From the IMG/VR virus record IMGVR_UViG_3300041402_000215, positions 1 through 27,717 of that record: a stretch of 27,717 bases of DNA; one strand, 5' to 3'. The notes beneath the pieces are model-generated. The model was not told the origin of the DNA, did no database searches, and saw nothing but the letters and a program-made list of their open reading frames with translations. This document shows, piece by piece, positions 15,261 through 24,167 of this stretch. Both the position numbers and the translations under genes were made by a program. Each line of letters opens with the position of its first letter. The stretch's first letter is position 1. The DNA comes from a virus.

Positions 15261-15276
15261 TGCGTAACATTACGCA
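15261..15276. repeat. Dispersed palindrome copy 7, centre variant (TGCGTAACATTACGCA)
   Basis: The central CG is CA; both 7-base arms are consensus. It lies five bases after the gp14-like stop and 12 bases before the ATG of the 749-aa gene. Confidence 0.93.
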
Positions 15277-15288
15277 CTTAGGGATACT

Positions 15289-17538
15289 ATGGCTACTAAA
15301 CTACCCCAAATAGGATATAGAAGAACTCAGTTGAGAGGTTCCCTTGGACGAGAAAGCGCATTTGCCCCTATTGGTGAAGCACAAGCTCTTGGAGCTGCTG
15401 CTGAAAGTATAGGGGAGTCAGCTAAAAAGATATACACTAAGCATTTAGAATTGCGTTTAGAAAGTGTGGACCTCGAAACACAGAATCAGATAAGCCGATG
15501 GGAAACCGAGAATAAATCTAAAGCATTTCATAAGGCTGAAGATTTATCTGAGGAGTTGGAATTTGATAGAACTCATACGATAGTTGACGTAAATGGTAAT
15601 AAAGTAGAACAGTTAAGAGAGCAAATCCCTGCTTATGAAGTGTATCCTCAGCTTTATCGTAGGCAGATGCAAGCTATTCTTGAAGCTCAATCAGAACGCA
15701 TACCTAATGAGAAGATACGAGGTCAATGGTTTACGGGTCAAATGACCACGTTAAACAAACAATATGCCAAGGCTATGGAAGCTTCGGTTAAAGAGCAGGA
15801 AAAATATCAAGAACGTAGAACCATTCTTAATGCTAAAGAAGCACTCGAAGCGGGTAACTACCATTTAGCTATTGAAATGGCTAAAGGGCTAAACGATCCA
15901 GTTCTTCGTCAACAAACTTTGGACACTATTAATAAAACAAAAGAAACAGATGACTATAACTTAGCTATCATAGATGAAGATATGGAAATTATACAAGGCT
16001 CTATAGATTTTTTGCGCCTTGAAAACTATCATGACATAGGGTATCTAAGTAAAAAAAGTCGAGAGTTTTGGATTGCAAAACTGGAAAGGAAAAAAGATCA
16101 GCTCCTGCGACGAGCTGATGACCAACAAAAAATTAGCGGTGAGATGACTAAGTTTATGGCTCGTCAAATGATAGCAAATTTAAAAGAACAACAGCAAGTA
16201 CCTGTTGACCAAATGGAGGATGCGATTAAGCAGTTGATGGGGTTGAACGCCATTGGTGTTACAGGTACATTACCATTAGCTGTTCAAATAGATCAATGGG
16301 CAAAATTTTCTTACGCTGCTGGCCCGATAACTCGATTGCTGCCATCAGTTCAAAAAAATGTTACTGCTAACTTTATAGATACGTTAGATATGAAGAATAA
16401 TCTTTTGGATTTTCAGATTGGCAAAGCATTGGAATCCGCTGTTGTAGCGAGTACAAACTTATACTACAAAGAGGGCAGGGAATGGGCTTATAATAATGGT
16501 CATATGTCCCCTCAAGAATTTATGCCTGTCACCCCAAATAATATGGCTGAAGCTTTAGCTAATAACCGAGAACCTGGATTACGGTATTTCAAGATAACGG
16601 GTAAAGCGGATGCTCTTATGGATACTCCAGATGCAAGGGTATTAGTTAATTTTATAAATGGTTCACCGAGAGAGCGTAAGCCTGCAATATTTGCTGAGAT
16701 AGTAAAAGGAGCAGGTGACGCATATCCTTTAGCCGTTCAGCAACTCAGGGATAATGGACTTGAGGAAGGCACAGCTGCGACTATGGTAATATCTTATATG
16801 AAGGGTGAAGTGGTTGGGAATATAATGTTGGAGGGTGAAGCACGACTAAAAGATAGAACAACAAATTGGTGGACTCCAGAAGTATCTGATGCTTTTGCTG
16901 ATTACACTCCTGTAAAATTCGGTACTGCTTTTGTACTGAATCCTGAACATAAAAGAACGTTAGAGACTGCTCTTAAGTATGCTACTGCTGGTCTTCTAAC
17001 TAGAAGTGATATAGAAAAAGGCACTACAAAACTTTTAAAAGCAAGAATACAAGAAGCCGAACGTTTGATAGGCCCGTTAGTTGAACATGGTGGGTCTACG
17101 GTATTAGCTCCAGAGGGTTTCGATCAAGAAAATTGGACGACAGCTATAATGACCACAGCTTCTATGGAGTTAGCTAATATGAATGATGGAGCGTTACCTG
17201 TTGATAGTCAAACAGGTAAACCTATAGCTCTTTCACGATTAATGAATATGATACGAAAGGACGAGAATACCGTTCTGCAAAATGATAATATATTCGGGGG
17301 CGGTAGTTATGACATACTAATCTATGGACAACCTGTGTTAAGCACTAGCGGTAAAAGTTATAAGTTTAAACCGCTACCAAATCCCACTACGAGAGATGAT
17401 GTTCGGAAAGTTGAAGAGGTTAACGAGTTTATACGGATAAAAGAAGCAGAAGCAGAAGCATTAACTCAAGGTGTAACTGGTCCGATAATTGAGTTTCATA
17501 GACAAATGAGACAGCGAGCATTAGAGGGAAATAAATAA
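15289..17538 (+). CDS. Internal virion protein, T7 gp15-like
   Basis: This is a 749-aa, almost entirely helical protein between the gp14-like and gp16-like products, where T7 has gp15. The N-terminal segment of about 60 residues starts PQIGYRRTQLRGSLGRESAFAPIGEAQ, then long amphipathic helices with ALEAGNYHLAIEMAKGL and repeated Gln/Glu/Lys-rich coils follow. The C-terminal part includes FGGGSYDILIYGQPVLST and ends Glu-Gly-Asn-Lys. In T7, gp15 is a core component that enters the periplasm to make the DNA tunnel. A GGG ribosome-like site lies 12 bases after a palindrome copy. Its stop overlaps the next ATG by one base. No enzyme motif seen. Confidence 0.82.
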   Translation: MATKLPQIGYRRTQLRGSLGRESAFAPIGEAQALGAAAESIGESAKKIYTKHLELRLESVDLETQNQISRWETENKSKAFHKAEDLSEELEFDRTHTIVDVNGNKVEQLREQIPAYEVYPQLYRRQMQAILEAQSERIPNEKIRGQWFTGQMTTLNKQYAKAMEASVKEQEKYQERRTILNAKEALEAGNYHLAIEMAKGLNDPVLRQQTLDTINKTKETDDYNLAIIDEDMEIIQGSIDFLRLENYHDIGYLSKKSREFWIAKLERKKDQLLRRADDQQKISGEMTKFMARQMIANLKEQQQVPVDQMEDAIKQLMGLNAIGVTGTLPLAVQIDQWAKFSYAAGPITRLLPSVQKNVTANFIDTLDMKNNLLDFQIGKALESAVVASTNLYYKEGREWAYNNGHMSPQEFMPVTPNNMAEALANNREPGLRYFKITGKADALMDTPDARVLVNFINGSPRERKPAIFAEIVKGAGDAYPLAVQQLRDNGLEEGTAATMVISYMKGEVVGNIMLEGEARLKDRTTNWWTPEVSDAFADYTPVKFGTAFVLNPEHKRTLETALKYATAGLLTRSDIEKGTTKLLKARIQEAERLIGPLVEHGGSTVLAPEGFDQENWTTAIMTTASMELANMNDGALPVDSQTGKPIALSRLMNMIRKDENTVLQNDNIFGGGSYDILIYGQPVLSTSGKSYKFKPLPNPTTRDDVRKVEEVNEFIRIKEAEAEALTQGVTGPIIEFHRQMRQRALEGNK

Positions 17539-19304
17539 TGCCTTCCGTATACGGGTTAAGTCATAGCTATGAAAAAGACTTAAGGTCCAGGGGTTTTGCA
17601 ACTCTTCAGCCTAAGTATAGCATTAGTTATTTCGATCAAGCAATTAATCTTGGGTTTTATCACTCTCCTCTCATGGGTCGTCATGTTGTAACTAAGGGTC
17701 AAAAACAAGATCGCTATCAACAGTTAATGGATGCCAGTGAGTCCGGTGTGTATCCAAAAAAGATACTGGATCATTTTGGTAGCGATCACAATGCTGCTGC
17801 TATATGGGGCAACAATAACTTAGACCTTAAGATACCAACTAATGACGATATAGATAAAAAGATAAGGGAAGACCTACGGATAGTCGAAAAGAGTTATGAA
17901 GAAACAATGGCAAGAGCTACTACAGGTCAGCATGTAGCTGCTTTTGCTGGTCAAGCTATACCTGAGATACTAAATCCCTATTTGTTACCATCATATTTTA
18001 TTGGGTATGGTGAAGCTGCCATAGCTGGCAGGTTTCTTAAAGGTTTTGGTAGAGTAATATTAGCTGAAGCTGCTATAGAAACAGCATACCAAGTAGACAA
18101 ATACCATTGGATGAATCGTGTCAGTGAAATGTCTCCTGGTGAAGCTGTTTTAAATATTGCTTTAGTTACAGGGCTGACTGCGGGCATAGGAGTTACTGCT
18201 GCTGGTTTAAGTCGTGGGATGAAACGACTTCTGCGTAAGTCAAATGCGCGTCAGATAGAACAGCTTGGTAATGATTGGGCGTTACATAAATTCACTCAAG
18301 CTGCTGATGAGTTAGCAAGAGCAGATGATTTAGTGATTAGGGGGACTAGATTTATTCGTGCAGGGCTTGAAGCATTTGAAGAACGATTTAAATTCCGTCC
18401 AAAAATAAGAATATATGATACGTTTGAGGACATACCTGAAAGGTTAAAAAAGCAATACGCTGAACGAATAGCTGAAGCAAAGAAATCGGGTATACCTATT
18501 GCAGCTGAAGGAACAGCAGTTACTGGGTTCTGGACTAAGGGAACTTTTAATGTGGTTGCTGCGAATATAACCAGTGCTAAAGGGGCACTTGGTACAATAT
18601 TTCATGAAGCTATAGGTCATAGCTATTTTAGAACTGTTCCCACTAAGCAGATTGATAGCATATACAGACAGTTCAAAAATAATATCGAATCACTTGCAAG
18701 GCGTAAAGGAATATCAACTAAAACTAAAGCAGGAAGAAGAAAAGCCACTGAAGAATACGCAGTAATCAAATTAACTAAAAATATAGAGAGTGCCACCGCT
18801 AAAAAAATCACCGCAGAAATGGGTGAAGTGTTTAAGAAAAAAGGTAAGGTAAGATTCCTCAATAGGATAGCCAGAGAACTGGGTATATCTGACGAAGACT
18901 TCAAAACGATTCTTAAAGACATGGGAATCCCATCCCTCAAGGAAGCTACTCCCGTAAAGCTTGCACAAGTATATACACTGTTTAGGCAAGCAGGATACGC
19001 GCCAAAAAGAACTAAAGCTGTTGACGCTATTAAGGGTCTTCAAGCAGAAGATAAATACCAAAATGTAACTCGACCTCGCGCTCAGGTGCGTAACGTTACG
19101 CAGGTGAGTGATGTCGATGACGAAGTACTTGACGCAGGTTTCGAGCAAATAATAAAGGAGAATCCTGATTTAACCATACCTGAGAGAGTTGAGCTAACTG
19201 CTGCTGGAGAGGAGATTATAGAGCGCAAAGCAACAGACATACTTGATGAACTTGATGCTAGAGTAGAATTAGCTAATAAATATAAGGAGTGTATCATTGG
19301 CTGA
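17538..19304 (+). CDS. Internal virion protein with zincin-like motif
   Basis: The 588-aa protein has hydrophobic helices at about 131-180 and 203-224, suggesting membrane insertion on ejection. A metallopeptidase-like segment GTIFHEAIGHSYFRT has HEAIGH at 356-361. The spacing is His-Glu-x-x-Gly-His, one residue longer than the standard HExxH, and this form is known from large polyvalent phage proteins (HEVVGHYG-type). Basic helical stretches follow. A copy of the dispersed palindrome (19087-19102) is translated as VRNVTQ near residue 517-522. It starts on the last base of the gp15-like gene and overlaps the next gene by 8 bases. It may be half of a split gp16-like ejection protein. Peptidase activity on peptidoglycan or host protein is inference. 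Confidence 0.75.
   Translation: MPSVYGLSHSYEKDLRSRGFATLQPKYSISYFDQAINLGFYHSPLMGRHVVTKGQKQDRYQQLMDASESGVYPKKILDHFGSDHNAAAIWGNNNLDLKIPTNDDIDKKIREDLRIVEKSYEETMARATTGQHVAAFAGQAIPEILNPYLLPSYFIGYGEAAIAGRFLKGFGRVILAEAAIETAYQVDKYHWMNRVSEMSPGEAVLNIALVTGLTAGIGVTAAGLSRGMKRLLRKSNARQIEQLGNDWALHKFTQAADELARADDLVIRGTRFIRAGLEAFEERFKFRPKIRIYDTFEDIPERLKKQYAERIAEAKKSGIPIAAEGTAVTGFWTKGTFNVVAANITSAKGALGTIFHEAIGHSYFRTVPTKQIDSIYRQFKNNIESLARRKGISTKTKAGRRKATEEYAVIKLTKNIESATAKKITAEMGEVFKKKGKVRFLNRIARELGISDEDFKTILKDMGIPSLKEATPVKLAQVYTLFRQAGYAPKRTKAVDAIKGLQAEDKYQNVTRPRAQVRNVTQVSDVDDEVLDAGFEQIIKENPDLTIPERVELTAAGEEIIERKATDILDELDARVELANKYKECIIG
19087..19102. repeat. Dispersed palindrome copy 8, inside a coding sequence
   Basis: Perfect TGCGTAACGTTACGCA within the zincin-like gene, about 200 bases before its stop. 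With flanking bases it is translated as Val-Arg-Asn-Val-Thr-Gln. It is the only copy well inside a gene. Confidence 0.95.
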
Positions 19305-21648
19305 TCCCTGTATAGAAATAATAAGTACATTTGAGAGTCTCGTTCAAGAACATGGTGGAGATGATTTGGTAAAAGAGTTTCGTGCCATGTCTAAAGGACA
19401 GAGAGATAAGCTAGCAGATGAAATAATAGGCGAGATGGATATAAAAACTCGTCAAGCTAAATTGACTGCTGCTGCTTGGGACTCTGTAGTACGTTATCTT
19501 GATGATACAAAAAGTGCTAAAGATATGCGTAAAGCCTTTGCAGATTATAATGCAGGTCACGGAGTACGCATGAGGGGTATAGATAGTCTCGAACGCAGAA
19601 CCGAATCTATATTTCATGGGTTTACTGCGACAATGGCAGAGGGGCTTGAAAAGTATCAACGCAGATTCTTTGGCTTAACTCATAGTAAACTTGGACAGGG
19701 TAACATAATAGATGAGTTGTATGTTCCTGGAGTTTCTGGTGATAAAGATGCTGTTGCTTTTGCTACCATCTATAAGAAATCACATGACGCTTTAGTAACT
19801 TTATTTAATAGGGCTGGTGGTGACATTAAAAGACTTCCCACATATAATCTACCACAATTTCATGACTCTATACGCATAAGGGGAGTAGATAAAAAAGAAT
19901 GGCTTGATTTTGTAAAAGGGTTAATACACACGGATAGATTGGTGTATAAGAGAACTGAGGAGGGGTTACAATCTGTTCCTGTGTCTAATGAAGTAATGGA
20001 CGAAATGCTTGGTAGAGTTTATGATAACCTTGCATCTGGTGGTGTGATACATAAAGAACTTGCTACTAATCCTCATGTTAGAAGAATGTTAGGAAAACAC
20101 CATCAAGAACATCGTGTTCTGCATTTTAAGGATTCGGAATCATGGAAAGCATATGCTGATAAATTCGGAGCCAGTGACTATGTTCAGTCAATGTTAGCGC
20201 AAGCACAATTAATGTCAAGAGAAATTGCTGCTATGCAAAAGTACGGACCTAATGCGGATATGTTAGTGCGTAAAGCTAGGTTGCATGTGCAGAAAGCGTC
20301 AGGTGACAGAAACGCAGGAAGACTCGGAGAAGCTATATACGAACAAATTATGAATCGAACTCCAGTTAATAACACTGTTGCAGCAGATGTTATGAGGGGT
20401 GTCAGAAATATATCTGTCGGAATTAAAATAGGAAAAGCAGTTATATCCGCAGTATCAGATTTAGGATTTTTCGGGCTAACTAATTTCTATAATGGTATGC
20501 CTGTTATGCGTGGGTACTTGAACTTTATAGGCAGTCTTGCTACAGGCGGTAAGGCGGGTAGAACTACAGCTGCTCATGTGAATTTAGGCGCAAGATACGC
20601 TATTGATAATGCTCAGTCAGCCTATAGAGTAGCGGAAGTAATGGGGGTCGGTACTTGGACAGGTAGGTTTGCTGATGTGATGGTTAAGGCTAGCGGTCTA
20701 AACTACTGGACTAACGTGGCAAGACAGCAATATGGATTGAATACTTTGCATCGTTTAGGAGAACTCATCAATAGACCTTTCAATAACTTAAATCCAAAAA
20801 TACAAAGGATGTTTCGTAAGTATGGTATATCTTCTGATAACTGGGACGCGATGAGAGCTGTTCCTTTATACGAACAAGAGGGAGCTAGATACTTAAATCC
20901 TGGAGCCTTTGCGGATGAAGAACTTACGCACAAGATAATTGGTGCGGTAATGGAAGAAACTGATTTTGCCATACCCGAACCGGGAGCTAAGGCTATGACT
21001 CTACTCCGTGGAGGTTCTGCTGCTGGTACAATTCCAGGAGAAATCACAAGAAGTATGGGTATGTTTAAATCCTTTGCTACTTCAGTTATTGTAACCCATT
21101 GGCTCAGAGCACTTAACATGGCTCCCGCAAATGGGCTAGCTTATTTTGCTTCACTGTTATTAGGTACAACTGCTTTAGGGGCTGTAGCTATACAAGCTAA
21201 ACAAATAGTTGACGGTAAGACTCCTATGGAAATGGATCGTGCTTTTTGGTCATGGGCTTTCCTGCAAGGAGGTGGCACTGGTATCATGGGTGATTTCATC
21301 TTCCAAGATCATACCAGAGTTGGGTCACTATCTGAATTTGCTTTAGGGCCACTAGCTGGTGATGCCAGTATCGTACTCGGTCTTACTCTAGGTACGGCAA
21401 ATGATTTTATAACAGCAAGAGATAAGATAGGAGAAAAACTTGGCGCAAGAGCAGCCAGGAGCATTGATAAACTCGCACCTAATCTGTGGCAAACTAACTT
21501 ATTACTTAAACGGTATTTAACAGATCATATTCAATATTTGGTTAACCCTAACTGGCAGAGTCAGCAACGCACTATGGAGCGTAGGATCAGAAAAGAACGG
21601 GGCCAGAACTACTGGTGGGAGCCAAGAGAACTAACCCCAGGTGCGTAA
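19297..21648 (+). CDS. Large internal virion/ejection protein, gp16-like C-terminal part
   Basis: The 783-aa protein starts with TTG 19297, which has TAAGGAG at good distance. Mostly helical, it contains segments shared by large podovirus ejection proteins: ERRTESIFHGFTATMAEGLE, LPQFHDS near 210, and AVSDLGFFGLTNFYNG. The end has FITARDKIGEKLGARAA, LAPNLWQTNLLLKRYLTDH, and a closing GQNYWWEPRELTPGA that I associate with the C-terminus of the family. Hydrophobic patches at about 385-420 and 610-650 could insert into the inner membrane, as proposed for T7 gp16. No lytic transglycosylase domain was seen, unlike T7 gp16. The stop codon lies inside palindrome copy 9. Confidence 0.82.
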   Translation: MADPCIEIISTFESLVQEHGGDDLVKEFRAMSKGQRDKLADEIIGEMDIKTRQAKLTAAAWDSVVRYLDDTKSAKDMRKAFADYNAGHGVRMRGIDSLERRTESIFHGFTATMAEGLEKYQRRFFGLTHSKLGQGNIIDELYVPGVSGDKDAVAFATIYKKSHDALVTLFNRAGGDIKRLPTYNLPQFHDSIRIRGVDKKEWLDFVKGLIHTDRLVYKRTEEGLQSVPVSNEVMDEMLGRVYDNLASGGVIHKELATNPHVRRMLGKHHQEHRVLHFKDSESWKAYADKFGASDYVQSMLAQAQLMSREIAAMQKYGPNADMLVRKARLHVQKASGDRNAGRLGEAIYEQIMNRTPVNNTVAADVMRGVRNISVGIKIGKAVISAVSDLGFFGLTNFYNGMPVMRGYLNFIGSLATGGKAGRTTAAHVNLGARYAIDNAQSAYRVAEVMGVGTWTGRFADVMVKASGLNYWTNVARQQYGLNTLHRLGELINRPFNNLNPKIQRMFRKYGISSDNWDAMRAVPLYEQEGARYLNPGAFADEELTHKIIGAVMEETDFAIPEPGAKAMTLLRGGSAAGTIPGEITRSMGMFKSFATSVIVTHWLRALNMAPANGLAYFASLLLGTTALGAVAIQAKQIVDGKTPMEMDRAFWSWAFLQGGGTGIMGDFIFQDHTRVGSLSEFALGPLAGDASIVLGLTLGTANDFITARDKIGEKLGARAARSIDKLAPNLWQTNLLLKRYLTDHIQYLVNPNWQSQQRTMERRIRKERGQNYWWEPRELTPGA

Positions 21649-21657
21649 CGTTACGCA
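21642..21657. repeat. Dispersed palindrome copy 9
   Basis: Perfect TGCGTAACGTTACGCA containing the TAA stop (21646-21648) of the gp16-like gene. The downstream fiber ribosome site AGGAG starts at its last base and the ATG follows after 9 bases. Confidence 0.95.
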
Positions 21658-21666
21658 GGAGACAAC

Positions 21667-23055
21667 ATGACACTTTCATCTTCCGCAACTAAAATAGAAC
21701 ATATAGGCACAGGATCACAAGATACTTTTCCCTATCCTTTTAAGATATATGATAAGGATGATTTAGCCGTATATGAGGATGGCGGACACACAGGTAGACC
21801 TTATACCGTATCCGGTGTGGGAAATGATAATGGGGGTGATGTAGTATATACAGCATCTGTACCTTCTAATGGAGTAATAGTTTCTCTTGTTAGAGAAATG
21901 GATTACGTTCAAGAGGTAGACTATACTGCTTATGGTCCTTTCCCTGCTGAAACTCATGAAGATGGGTTGGATAAAGTAGTTATGCAGGTTCAGCAACTTC
22001 ATGAAATTATTAACAGGAGCGTACGATTTCCTATTTTTGCTGATAATGTACCCAAAATAGTAGTAATGTCTTTTGGGGATGTTGTTAATGATAAGATACT
22101 TGGTTTCAATTCTATGGGAGTATTATCTCTTTTAGCTACCACTGACTACACTCCTGGTAATGACCTGAATATGGATGGAAATGACATCCTTCTTAATGGA
22201 GGGGTGGTACTAGGTCGCAATAATGAACCAATAATTAGCGGCTTAGATGTAGCTGGTACTACTGTTATTCCTTTAATTAAAATCAATATTGATAATGAAC
22301 TTCAACCGTTAGTTCTTCTTCAGATGGGCGGTGAAAGGATAGAGCTTACGGGTGGTGTAATAGATGCTTTAAACGATGATTTAATATTGCGTGCCCGTAA
22401 TGCTGCTGCTACTGGCACTATAGATATTTTAAAGGTTAACGCCAGTGACCAAATAGAGTTCTTGGATATTGTAAAATTACTTAATGGTGGTGCTGTTAAT
22501 GAGTTTTCTATTGATGGTACTTTAGCAGGTAATAGTGATCTTGCAATACCTACTGAAAAAGCTGTTAAGACTTATGCTGATTGGAAATACTCGGCTTCAC
22601 GAAATACTTTATCTGGAACTACCCATACAATATCTGGTATACCAGCAGGAATAACTGATCTTGAGATTATGTTAGCAGGTGTTAGTACTGATGGTACAAG
22701 TCCTGTTGTGCTTAGATTAGCTGATGCTGGCGGAATCGAAATTACTGGATATGCTTGTGGAGCACTCAGAGATACAGGTGGAGGAATTGGCAACAACACT
22801 GAAACCACTGGATTTATAGTGACTGCACTAGATGCTGCAGCGAATCAAATTATGGGATGTTTGAGACTAGTACTCTATGATGCTGGAGGAGATGGTTGGA
22901 TGGCTACTGGAGGGTTTTTTAACACTAGCGTTAATCAGTATCACCCTTGTGGTGGTTGGAAAGGACTGGATAGTGATATAGTTTCTGTTACTATAACTAC
23001 AGTTGGTGGTACTGATGCATTTGACGCCGGATCATTTAGAATAAGGTATAAATAA
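21667..23055 (+). CDS. Tail fiber protein 1, T7 gp17-type anchor
   Basis: The 462-aa protein carries an N-terminal virion-anchor domain at about 1-130 with TKIEHIGTGSQDTFPYPFKIYD, then LAVYEDGG, VSLVREMDYVQEVDYTAYGPFPAETHE and DKVVMQVQQLHEIINRSVRFP. This is the phage T7 tail-fiber N-terminal pattern. A middle Asn/Asp-rich repeat shaft follows (LNGGVVLGRNNEPII, ATGTIDILKVN), then a trimer-like motif AIPTEKAVKTYAD. The C-terminal domain from about 305 contains TTGFIVTALDAAANQI and VTITTVGGTDAFDAGSFRIRY, a common fiber tip. AGGAG lies directly at the end of the palindrome copy 9. It should bind the host receptor. It shares its anchor with the next protein. Confidence 0.88.
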   Translation: MTLSSSATKIEHIGTGSQDTFPYPFKIYDKDDLAVYEDGGHTGRPYTVSGVGNDNGGDVVYTASVPSNGVIVSLVREMDYVQEVDYTAYGPFPAETHEDGLDKVVMQVQQLHEIINRSVRFPIFADNVPKIVVMSFGDVVNDKILGFNSMGVLSLLATTDYTPGNDLNMDGNDILLNGGVVLGRNNEPIISGLDVAGTTVIPLIKINIDNELQPLVLLQMGGERIELTGGVIDALNDDLILRARNAAATGTIDILKVNASDQIEFLDIVKLLNGGAVNEFSIDGTLAGNSDLAIPTEKAVKTYADWKYSASRNTLSGTTHTISGIPAGITDLEIMLAGVSTDGTSPVVLRLADAGGIEITGYACGALRDTGGGIGNNTETTGFIVTALDAAANQIMGCLRLVLYDAGGDGWMATGGFFNTSVNQYHPCGGWKGLDSDIVSVTITTVGGTDAFDAGSFRIRYK

Positions 23056-23354
23056 TGACAATACAAACTGAAGCAACTAAAATTGTTCATGACGGCACAG
23101 GTTCTCAGGATACTTTTACCTTCAATTTCATAGTGATTGATGAAAACGATCTAAGTGTCTATGAAGATAATGTTCTTACTACCCGAGCATACACTTTAAG
23201 CGGAGAAGGTGATCCGGCAGGCGGTGAAATTGTTTTTGATGATGACCTTGATGTTCCTCTTGCGGGAACTAAGGTAACTCTGATTAGGGAAGGCGAGTAT
23301 AAACAGGAAACAGATTACACCGCATATGGTCCTTTCCCTGCTGAAACTCATGAA
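21931..23354 (+). repeat. 30-bp direct repeat in the two fiber anchor domains
   Basis: Bases 21931-21960 and 23325-23354 are identical over 30 bases and encode YGPFPAETHE in both fibers. The surrounding anchor DNA has diverged, so this block is either constrained or recently converted. Recombination between the copies would fuse the anchor of fiber 1 to the tip of fiber 2. Confidence 0.85.
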
Positions 23355-24167
23355 ATGACAATAGATAAAATCGTCATCTTGGTTCAGCAAGTTAAGGAAC
23401 TGATTGACCGAGCTTTTCGACTTCCTAAGTGGGATGTAACAAGTCCGTTTGAAGTGACTAGAGCACCGGATGATGACATAGAAAGTACTGTGTTAGGATA
23501 CGATATCAATGGTATCCTGACATTGATGCCTATCAGTGACTCTTATATAGAGACGAATGTTCCCAATCCGTTAGTATTTGCTGAACCATTTACTATTGAT
23601 ACGCCTTCTTTGAATCTAACAGGTAATTTAAGATTTAATGGAGCAGGTGCTGAACCTACTGCTTTTACTGGAGCTGACACTAAAATTGCAACTGGTACTA
23701 AAGGTGCTGCTTTAGATTTTGCTATGTGGAATAGTGATGGGGATATTGTTGGTTCTGGTATTGCGGGTACTGAAATAAATCATGTACCTGATCCTTCAGC
23801 AGATTTAACTGGAGCAGGTGAAATTGAAAGCGTAACAGTAGACACTAATGGAATAGGAGTTGGTGCTCTTTTGGTTCTTGGGATTGATGGGAACTGGGAT
23901 GAAGCAGATGCAGATGCTGAACTCACTATTGGTAAACTAGCAGTAGCTTTGGAGTCTGGAACTGGGAGCAAGATGGTATTGCTTCGAGGTAAGTATCGGG
24001 ATGACGCTTTTGATTGGACTCCAGGACAACAGTTATATGTTGGTTCTACTCAAGGTGTCATAGTGTCTACTAAACCAACTACGCCAGCTTTCGTTCAAGT
24101 AATTGGTTTTGCTAAGACGGCTGACGTTATCTACTTTGAGCCTTCAAAAGATTATGCAGAGGTATAA
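23055..24167 (+). CDS. Tail fiber protein 2, paralogous T7 gp17-type anchor
   Basis: The 370-aa protein repeats the anchor of the upstream fiber: TKIVHDGTGSQDTFTFNFIVID, LSVYEDN, KVTLIREGEYKQETDYTAYGPFPAETHE and DKIVILVQQVKELIDRAFRLP. A 30-bp stretch of DNA (23325-23354) is identical to 21931-21960. The tip is unrelated to fiber 1, with VTVDTNGIGVGALLVLGIDGNWDEADADAE and a YVGSTQGVIVSTKP segment common in capsid- or fiber-linked surface domains. The ATG overlaps the upstream stop by one base, and its own stop overlaps the next ATG. Two anchors of the same kind suggest either a branched fiber or alternative fibers competing for the same socket. Confidence 0.85.
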   Translation: MTIQTEATKIVHDGTGSQDTFTFNFIVIDENDLSVYEDNVLTTRAYTLSGEGDPAGGEIVFDDDLDVPLAGTKVTLIREGEYKQETDYTAYGPFPAETHEMTIDKIVILVQQVKELIDRAFRLPKWDVTSPFEVTRAPDDDIESTVLGYDINGILTLMPISDSYIETNVPNPLVFAEPFTIDTPSLNLTGNLRFNGAGAEPTAFTGADTKIATGTKGAALDFAMWNSDGDIVGSGIAGTEINHVPDPSADLTGAGEIESVTVDTNGIGVGALLVLGIDGNWDEADADAELTIGKLAVALESGTGSKMVLLRGKYRDDAFDWTPGQQLYVGSTQGVIVSTKPTTPAFVQVIGFAKTADVIYFEPSKDYAEV

